Origin: Isoptericola sp042668085
GTDB taxonomy: Bacteria; Actinomycetota; Actinomycetes; Actinomycetales; Cellulomonadaceae
NCBI RefSeq assembly: GCF_042668085.1
Contig: NZ_JBHVBO010000013.1
Span: 1 to 50,183, forward strand
Direction of reading: 5' to 3'
DNA length: 50,183 nt
Position numbers and translations under genes: made by a program. The notes below the pieces were generated by a model, which was not told the origin of the DNA, searched no databases, and worked only from the letters and a program-made list of their open reading frames with translations. Below, in pieces: positions 45,194 through 50,183 of this stretch (position 1 is its first letter; every line of letters starts with the position of its first letter).

Positions 45194-45466
45194 ATGGCTA
45201 CCAACACCACCACGCCGGAGCGGCTGTGGTCCATCGACGACCTGGCGGGCTTCCTCGTCGTGCCAGTGAACACGATCCATCGTTGGCGCAAGTTTGGCGA
45301 GGGTCCTAGGTCGTTCAAGGTGGGCAGGCATGTCCGCTTCCGGCCCGCTGACGTCACTGACTGGCTCGAGGCGCAAGCGCAGGTGCCGACGCAGAAGGTC
45401 GAGCCTTCACACAGGCCCGCGGCTCGCGGGTCCATCAAGGACGACGAAGCGTTCTGGGCCAACTGA
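45194..45466 (+). CDS. xis: Excisionase-like helix-turn-helix protein
   Basis: 90 residues. LWSIDDLAGFLVVPVNTIHR, WRKFGEGPRSFKVGRHVRFR, then PADVTDWLEAQ is the MerR-like winged helix of phage and ICE excisionases (the W in HRWRKFGEGP and the R-rich strand are typical). It lies 64 bases before the tyrosine integrase on the same strand, the common xis-int order. It would bend DNA to favour excision. Confidence 0.85.
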   Translation: MATNTTTPERLWSIDDLAGFLVVPVNTIHRWRKFGEGPRSFKVGRHVRFRPADVTDWLEAQAQVPTQKVEPSHRPAARGSIKDDEAFWAN

Positions 45467-45530
45467 CCACCAGACGCAGGACGCGTTCGTCCCTACCGAA
45501 CAGGTCTCGGGACGGTGGAAGGACAGGGTC

Positions 45531-46811
45531 ATGGCTACGGGCAGACCCAGCACGAAGGTCGGGCAGTACGGCCACATCAGCTTCACTCACCGGGCCAACA
45601 GAACCGTGGTGGCTTCGGTGCACATTCGAGACAGCGATGGTGTCGCGCGCAGGGTGCGTGCCACCGCGCGCACGGAGGCGCTGGCCGACAGGAAGCTCAA
45701 GGAGAGGATCGCGTCACGGTCTGAGGGCGTCGTCGCCGGCGACCTGACGCGTGAGTCGTACTTCATGTCTGCTGCGCGTGTGTGGCTCGAACAGGCCCAG
45801 ACGGATGCGCAAAGCGGTGGGCGACGCCGTCCGCAGACCGTGGCTCGTTACGAGCGGATCTTGCGGGCGCAGGCGGTACCGCGGCTCGGGCGGCTCCGGC
45901 TTGGGGAGATGACGGTGCCGCGCATCGAGCAGGCCATGTACGAGATCGTCGCAGAGGGGCATCACCGCAAGGCGCAGTTGCTCCGTGAGACGGTCTGCCA
46001 GGTCTTGGACATGTGCGTGCGCATGGACGTGATCCGCGACAACACGGCGCGCAAGACCCACAAGCCCGCCATCCCCAACCAGAAGAAGCCTCGGGCCTTG
46101 TCGGTGGGGGAGGTCCGGGAGGTCCGGGAGGCTGTACGACTGTGGCGCAACGATGGCAAGGAGTACCTAGGCCCGCGTCCTGACGGCAAGTTGCCCGTGT
46201 GCGTGGACGTGATGCTCGGCTCGGGTATCCGGATCGGGGAGGCGCTGGCCTTGCGGTGGGGCGACTTTGCGCACCTGGCAGGGCAGCCCTACATCACTGT
46301 GGCGGCGACGATGGTCGAACTCGAAGGCAAGGTCGTCTACCAGCCCATGACGAAGTCGCGGTCGGGCCAGCGCCGGATCACGCTGCCCGGCTTCGCGACC
46401 CGGGCCCTGTTGTCGATCCGGCCGGAGAACGCTGACCCGCAGGACTTCGTGTTCGCATCACGCAGCGGCAAGCCGATCCAGCCGGGCAACATGCGCCGGT
46501 CCCTCCACAAGGCCCTTGAGGCGTACGGGATGAACCCCGCGCTGGTTCACCCGCACCTCTTCCGTTCGACGGTGGGCACGGCGATCGCGCACGGCGGGTT
46601 CTCGGTGTCCGACGCGTCCAAGGTGCTCGGCCACTCAGCCTCGGCCGTGACCGAGAAGTACTACATCGAGGAACTGAGAAACACCCCGGACGTTACCGCC
46701 GCGCTCGACGCGCTGGTGGGGGAGCGGACCTACGCCTCCCCGTCCCCGACGGGACCCGGACCTGTGGCCCGTCAGTTCCCGCCGCTCGCCGTGGGTGGGC
46801 AGGTCGCCTGA
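45531..46811 (+). CDS. int: Tyrosine-type site-specific integrase
   Basis: About 426 residues. An N-terminal arm-binding region (GHISFTHRANRTVVASVHIR) is followed by a SAM-like core-binding domain (about 90-180) and the catalytic domain. Active-site residues are readable: Arg in LGSGIRIGEALALRWGD (about 233), His and Arg in HPHLFRSTVGTAIAHGG (about 341-344), His in VLGHSASAVTEKYYIEE (about 368) and the nucleophile Tyr in EKYY. GGAAGGA lies 8 bases before the ATG. It looks intact. Its attachment site could not be found; tRNA-Pro at 10.2 kb is a possible but unsupported target. Confidence 0.93.
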   Translation: MATGRPSTKVGQYGHISFTHRANRTVVASVHIRDSDGVARRVRATARTEALADRKLKERIASRSEGVVAGDLTRESYFMSAARVWLEQAQTDAQSGGRRRPQTVARYERILRAQAVPRLGRLRLGEMTVPRIEQAMYEIVAEGHHRKAQLLRETVCQVLDMCVRMDVIRDNTARKTHKPAIPNQKKPRALSVGEVREVREAVRLWRNDGKEYLGPRPDGKLPVCVDVMLGSGIRIGEALALRWGDFAHLAGQPYITVAATMVELEGKVVYQPMTKSRSGQRRITLPGFATRALLSIRPENADPQDFVFASRSGKPIQPGNMRRSLHKALEAYGMNPALVHPHLFRSTVGTAIAHGGFSVSDASKVLGHSASAVTEKYYIEELRNTPDVTAALDALVGERTYASPSPTGPGPVARQFPPLAVGGQVA

Positions 46812-46824
46812 GTCTCGTCAGGCC

Positions 46825-46861
46825 GCAGGAGGACCGAACCGGTCGGACCGGGTACTCCTGC
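46825..46861. terminator. Hairpin between integrase and the convergent 39-aa ORF
   Basis: GCAGGAG (46825-46831) pairs with CTCCTGC (46855-46861); inside lies a second hairpin, CCGGTC-G-GACCGG. It starts 13 bases after the integrase stop and ends 2 bases before the stop of the opposite small ORF, so it could be bidirectional. Confidence 0.65.
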
Positions 46862-46863
46862 GT

Positions 46864-46983
46864 TCACCCCTTACCCAGAGTCGACCATGCCTTGGACTTG
46901 GCGGGCTTGCTGAAGCCGTAGCTCGCACGCGTTGTCCCCGCCTTGGACAGCGCGGACTTGGAGGGCTTCGACGACTTGCCCAT
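46864..46983 (-). CDS. Small Ser/Lys-rich basic protein (39 aa)
   Basis: MGKSSKPSKSALSKAGTTRA followed by SYGFSKPAKSKAWSTLGKG. The composition is strikingly regular: SK or PSK units with almost no acidic residues. The ORF is convergent with the integrase across a shared hairpin. No strong ribosome-binding site is visible. Such a protein could bind DNA or RNA; no family is recognised. Confidence 0.45.
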   Translation of the reverse strand: MGKSSKPSKSALSKAGTTRASYGFSKPAKSKAWSTLGKG

Positions 46984-47315
46984 CCAGTCCAGCCCCACTC
47001 GGTTGCCAGATATGCGGTGCCGTCAGCACAGCACCGACCACCGACCACCGACAAGGCGCACCCGTCTGGAGCATCTACGCGCGATGAGCAACCAAGGTCA
47101 CGCAGCGGCGTCCAGGTCGCCTCGGGGAGACGACGACGACGTTGCTCTGGGGGGTACGAGGATTGCCCAGTGCGGCAACGAGTTCAGCGACGACCCGTTG
47201 GCGCCACGGCTCGACGCGTTCTATCCCGCCGGATCACGAGCCGACGGGCGATCCTCTGCCCCGCGAACCCTGGAACCAGGGCGAACGGCGCGCCAAACTC
47301 TGGAACAATCCCGGC
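46984..47315. other. Intergenic stretch, no gene seen
   Basis: About 330 bases between the small basic ORF and the GTG of the next gene. AACAAT lies 6 bases before that GTG and could be a leaderless -10. Confidence 0.4.
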
Positions 47316-48260
47316 GTGGGTACTGAGCCTTCTTCCGATGTCGAGCGCCTCTACGACGCCGCTAGGTTCCATGCGCACGCCGCGATGTCGCTCGGAGGTA
47401 CAGGGCTGAGTGAGCACGCCTCGCTCGACCTGGCGACCCGATGCGGCAGCGTTGTTGAACTTCTCGCAAAAGCGGTCCTGGCCGCATGCGACGCGAGGCT
47501 TCTGACCAAGAACGATGCTCACCATCACTTGCTTGACCTCGCATTGAATGCGAGAGGTCAGTCGCCAGCTGTCGCAGCGGCGACGAAGCTTAAGACGAGC
47601 GTAGACGCCAGCATCGCGGTGAGAGTCGCAGCGCGGATAGACCAACGCCTGATCGATACTACGGCGCGCGCCGACCGTGTGCTGCGGGCGCGGAACGCAG
47701 CCGTGCACATGGCGATTCCACTGACGGCCACCCAGTGCACAGCTCTTCTCGACGATATGGCGGTCGTCGCGTCGTCAACCGTCGCGGTCCTCCGGCGAAC
47801 CCCCGCCGACTTCTGGGCGGATCACCTGTCGGCTGCGACCGCAAGAGTGGCGACGAGCACCACGAAGGTCCGGGCGGTCGCGGAGGGCAAGGTCGCGAAG
47901 GCGGGGGATGCGTTTCGTCGTTTGCGTGCGCAGGTTGGGGACCAAGCGTGGGATGGGGTGCTGACAGTGCTTAGACGTCGTCCGGCGCACGCCAGCGACG
48001 TCGAAGCCTCGATGCAGTGCCCTGCTTGCTTGGACGACGCGCAGGTGAGCTGGACAGCTGAAGCTGACGCAGATTGGAGCGATGGCGAGATCGTCATGTA
48101 TGGCTATTGGGCCTTGGACGGCCTGAGTTGCCCGGTCTGCGGTCTGGAGTTGGATGGCGAGGAACTGGAAGCCATTGACTTGCCCGATCTTCCGGACCCC
48201 GGCGACGCTGCAGCAGAGATGGACGACCATTTCGATGACTGGCGGGAGTACGCGGACTGA
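47316..48260 (+). CDS. HEPN-like protein with C-terminal zinc ribbon
   Basis: About 314 residues. VERLYDAARFHAHAAMSLGG, ATRCGSVVELLAKAVLAACD and RADRVLRARNAAVHMAIPLT form a helical N-terminal domain with R126-NAAV-H131, the HEPN RX4H motif with the usual N after R. A middle coiled segment follows (about 170-225), then a zinc ribbon, CPACLDDAQVSW with LSCPVCGLELDGEELEAIDL, and an acidic end. The GTG at 47316 was chosen because upstream sequence is not protein-like. An RNase role in defence or a DNA/RNA sensor with zinc ribbon is inferred. Confidence 0.7.
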   Translation: MGTEPSSDVERLYDAARFHAHAAMSLGGTGLSEHASLDLATRCGSVVELLAKAVLAACDARLLTKNDAHHHLLDLALNARGQSPAVAAATKLKTSVDASIAVRVAARIDQRLIDTTARADRVLRARNAAVHMAIPLTATQCTALLDDMAVVASSTVAVLRRTPADFWADHLSAATARVATSTTKVRAVAEGKVAKAGDAFRRLRAQVGDQAWDGVLTVLRRRPAHASDVEASMQCPACLDDAQVSWTAEADADWSDGEIVMYGYWALDGLSCPVCGLELDGEELEAIDLPDLPDPGDAAAEMDDHFDDWREYAD

Positions 48261-48355
48261 TTGGCCGAGGCCCCGCCGGAGGTTCCTGCTAGTCAGGGCG
48301 ATAGGTGGACCGCCATTCGACATAGCGCGGGTTATCGGATCCGAACGTGTGCGAG

Positions 48356-48503
48356 TTGCATCTGATGCAAGAACCCGCACCTCGCGACGAGATCCGCGTC
48401 TGTTCAGGTCGGGGCGCCTGCCGCCCTGTCGTGGCGTGGCCAGAGATCTCCTAGTCCTTGCCGGATCGCCGCAGTTCACCGCGGGTTTCGTGCATCTGAT
48501 GCA
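48356..48503. repeat. Pair of inverted palindromic repeats
   Basis: TTGCATCTGATGCAA (48356-48370) is followed by GAACCCGC. At 48481-48503 GCGGGTT and TGCATCTGATGCA occur, which is the same block in inverted orientation with a few changes. Each block is itself a palindrome around one base. They lie between the convergent stops at 48260 and 48530. Confidence 0.6.
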
Positions 48504-48529
48504 GGATTCCTCGGAAGGACGGCCGTCGT

Positions 48530-49024
48530 TCAGGCAGGAAGCTGGTCCAAGACCAACTGGTGATCCCACTCGCGACCAAGGACGGCCGAGAGCAGCTCAT
48601 CGCTGCTGCCTACGCACCACGGAGACACATCAGGATCGAGGACGGCAAGCTCTACAGGTGCCGCCAACATCCCCCACGGCTCGACAGCGTTCGCGAGTCG
48701 ACCGCTGAGCCGCAATTCCGCATACTCCGGCTTCCACCAGACCTTCGCGGCGTGCTGGAGATCATTGGGATGCACCCCGACCCAGACGCCGAATCGAACG
48801 GAATACCCGCCAGTCAACTGCACGGGGAGTAGTGCCCGAACGAACGCACCCATCGAGGGCACCTGCATCATGACCGACTCCGAAGCGGAGGGACCGCTCA
48901 TCCAGAACCCGTCGGTCTCTTCGCGCTCGGGGAGGTTCAGCACAGGATCGGGAAGTGAGAACCGAACGTCGCGCTCATGCGCGGTCAGTTCGCGTCCGCA
49001 CGAGGGACAGGTAGAAGCCGTCAT
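48530..49024 (-). CDS. DUF2199 family protein
   Basis: About 164 residues, normal for DUF2199. It opens with a zinc-type STCPSCGRELTAHERDVRFS, then LPDPVLNLPEREETDGFWMS, VQLTGGYSVRFGVWVGVHPN and VKWWKPEYAEL-like VWWKPEYAELRLSGRLANAV, ending REWDHQLVLDQLPA. The function of the family is unknown; it often appears beside toxin-immunity genes. The ATG at 49024 is preferred to the longer frame starting at 49141. A damaged second copy lies at 11207-11470. Confidence 0.82.
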   Translation of the reverse strand: MTASTCPSCGRELTAHERDVRFSLPDPVLNLPEREETDGFWMSGPSASESVMMQVPSMGAFVRALLPVQLTGGYSVRFGVWVGVHPNDLQHAAKVWWKPEYAELRLSGRLANAVEPWGMLAAPVELAVLDPDVSPWCVGSSDELLSAVLGREWDHQLVLDQLPA

Positions 49025-49121
49025 CCAGCGGATGCTAGCGCCTTGAGCCCCCGCAATCTGGCGGATCCTCGTCCCATCAGGTTCGGTCACGACACCCCTG
49101 GACCGCCACTCAGACGGGAGG

Positions 49122-49150
49122 AACTCGCACGTCACGAGCACGCGCCTCTA
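49122..49150 (+). repeat. Dispersed motif, copy 4
   Basis: ACTCGCACGTCACGAGCACG followed by CGCCTCTAC, upstream of the intact DUF2199 gene and shared with the segment around its broken copy. Confidence 0.5.
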
Positions 49151-49190
49151 CCAGCTGTGCGGGTGGTCGCCCGAGCAGGTGCAGCGGCCA

Positions 49191-50183
49191 TCACCTCTCC
49201 TGGGTCCACCAGGAAAGGAAACTGATCAAGGCGGCGGCGAGCATCGTGGCCTGGACGAAGTTGCGGAAGCTGACGACCCTAGTTCCGGTCACACCGTGGG
49301 CAACGGCATGCCGCGCGAACGACGTCGACCTGGCCCTCTCCTCGCGCGTGTACATCGGCCGGTACGCGAACCAGATCGGGCGGAAGACCATCGCCGTTCC
49401 GAGGTCTAGCTCGTCGAAGTGATCCATCACGGGCTGCTTCTTCGTAGGCTTGTGGCGCACGATGTCAGCGCGGCTCTCGATTTCGTCACGCATGAGGGTG
49501 TCCAAGATGCTCGCCACGTGCGAGAGCGCGGGCCCCACAAAACCTGCCCGTTCTGCGGAGATGGCCTGTTCGAGCTCGCGGGCCAGCGGCGCGTACCGAC
49601 CACCAACCGCGTAGGCAGCAACTTGCGCACAGTCATCGATGATCACGCGTCCTCGCCTCCCGAGGACTTCGCGCCGCGCGCCGTAGGTCGGTGCAGCGAC
49701 GAGCTGCTGCACGATCTTGGGGTTCGGGATCGCCCACAGCGTGATGCCCTCATCAGCAAGCCGGCTCAGATCGGCCACCGTGACGTCCACGTCGTGGAGG
49801 TTCTGAGGCAGGAGCTGGCGCCGTCGCCGCTCGACCATCTCCTTGAACCCATCGAGCCACGCGGGGCGTGCCAGACCCCCTAGTCCTTGAATGCCATGGA
49901 GGTATCGAGAGATCCCCTCCTGGGCCGACGACGCGGCGTAGAACCGGCCCAAGACTGACTGTGCTTGCTGGTTCAGTCCGGCCGCGGCGAGGGCGCTGAG
50001 CTTCGTGGACTGCAGGCCGCGGTCGAGTCCGGCCGCCGCGAGGGCGCTGAGCTTCGTGGACTGCAGGCCGCGGTCGAGTCCGGCCGCGGCGAGGGCGCTG
50101 AGCTTCGTGGACTGCAGGCCGCGGTCGAGTCCGGCCGCGGCGAGGGCGCTGAGCTTCGTGGACTGCAGGCCGCGGTCGAGTCC
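49191..50183 (-). CDS. HEPN-like protein with 17-aa tandem repeats, 5' end outside the window
   Basis: The frame is open from the window edge (50183) to a stop at 49191, at least 330 residues. It opens with exact copies of GLDRGLQSTKLSALAAA, then a diverged unit (GLNQQAQSVLGRFYAASSA). A helical region follows (FKEMVERRRRQLLPQNLHDV), then IDDCAQVAAYAVGGRYAPLA. Near the end are FRPIWFAYRPMYTREERA, RSTSFARHAVAHGVTG and FRNFVQATMLAAALISFLSW. RHAVAHG fits the HEPN RX4H motif and is followed by a final hydrophobic helix. A TTG at 49952 is not the true start because the repeats continue in frame. Start and N-terminal domain are unseen. Confidence 0.72.
   Translation of the reverse strand, partial: GLDRGLQSTKLSALAAAGLDRGLQSTKLSALAAAGLDRGLQSTKLSALAAAGLDRGLQSTKLSALAAAGLNQQAQSVLGRFYAASSAQEGISRYLHGIQGLGGLARPAWLDGFKEMVERRRRQLLPQNLHDVDVTVADLSRLADEGITLWAIPNPKIVQQLVAAPTYGARREVLGRRGRVIIDDCAQVAAYAVGGRYAPLARELEQAISAERAGFVGPALSHVASILDTLMRDEIESRADIVRHKPTKKQPVMDHFDELDLGTAMVFRPIWFAYRPMYTREERARSTSFARHAVAHGVTGTRVVSFRNFVQATMLAAALISFLSWWTQER
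49989..50183 (-). repeat. 51-bp perfect tandem repeat inside the HEPN-like gene
   Basis: GAGGGCGCTGAG starts at 49989, 50040, 50091 and 50142: a 51-bp period, nearly identical between copies and continuing past the window end. As 17 codons it keeps the frame. Confidence 0.95.

Noticed and set aside
49989..50183. CRISPR array at the window end
   Set aside because: The repeats are directly adjacent with no unique spacers, and they continue an open protein frame.
10335..50183. Insertion sequence or transposase
   Set aside because: No DDE or serine transposase motif was found in any frame; only a tyrosine integrase is present.

Overview
This is high-GC actinobacterial chromosome. Ribosome-binding sites are often absent and several start codons sit 6-8 bases after a -10-like hexamer, which suggests leaderless transcripts. 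The gene order rluB-cmk-der, a proline tRNA, and PAS-ANTAR and SpoIIE-type regulators fit Micrococcales (Promicromonosporaceae or Cellulomonas-like). No species can be fixed from the sequence alone.

Region 1 (1-10.3 kb) is conserved backbone at very high GC. It holds a divergent pair (Ohr peroxidase and a TetR regulator) around a palindrome, then rluB, cmk and der. A membrane protein and a small acidic protein follow with overlapping ends. A complete FMN riboswitch then precedes ribD-ribE-ribBA-ribH, a full riboflavin operon. tRNA-Pro(GGG) and a hairpin terminator end the block.

Region 2 (10.3-24.5 kb) mixes single genes with decayed ones: a C45-type amidohydrolase, a winged-helix regulator with its membrane partner, a USP-like protein, a PAS-ANTAR regulator, a PAS/SpoIIE phosphatase and a RidA protein. 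It also has a compact sugar-acid cassette (GntR regulator, MFS transporter, mannonate-dehydratase-like enolase-superfamily enzyme). Several remnants with internal stops or deletions lie between, including a broken copy of a DUF2199 gene whose intact copy is at 48.5-49.0 kb.

Region 3 (24.5-37.7 kb) is a polymorphic toxin locus. A secreted 1237-aa DNRLRE/LamG protein overlaps a 2339-aa RHS protein ending in a self-splicing-type HINT domain and a nuclease-like tip (PD-ExK-like). An overlapping low-GC gene encodes the likely immunity protein. Downstream lie a DUF1877 gene on the other strand, an orphan fragment of the RHS core end, a small ORF, and a gene broken by stops. This is the pattern left by replacement of toxin tips.

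Region 4 (37.7-50.2 kb) is an integrative-element or defence-island-like region. It holds an HNH-like zinc protein, a BldC-like DNA-binding protein, a Cys-rich protein, a HIRAN protein and a TIR-domain protein. Next comes a small operon (80-aa protein plus ribbon-helix-helix protein) with a clear promoter and overlapping dyad. It continues with an excisionase, a tyrosine integrase, and three separate proteins carrying an RX4H (HEPN-like) motif. The last of these runs off the window edge through a perfect 51-bp tandem repeat. The TIR protein, the RHH operon and the three HEPN-like proteins are the best candidates for undescribed immunity functions. Element ends were not found.
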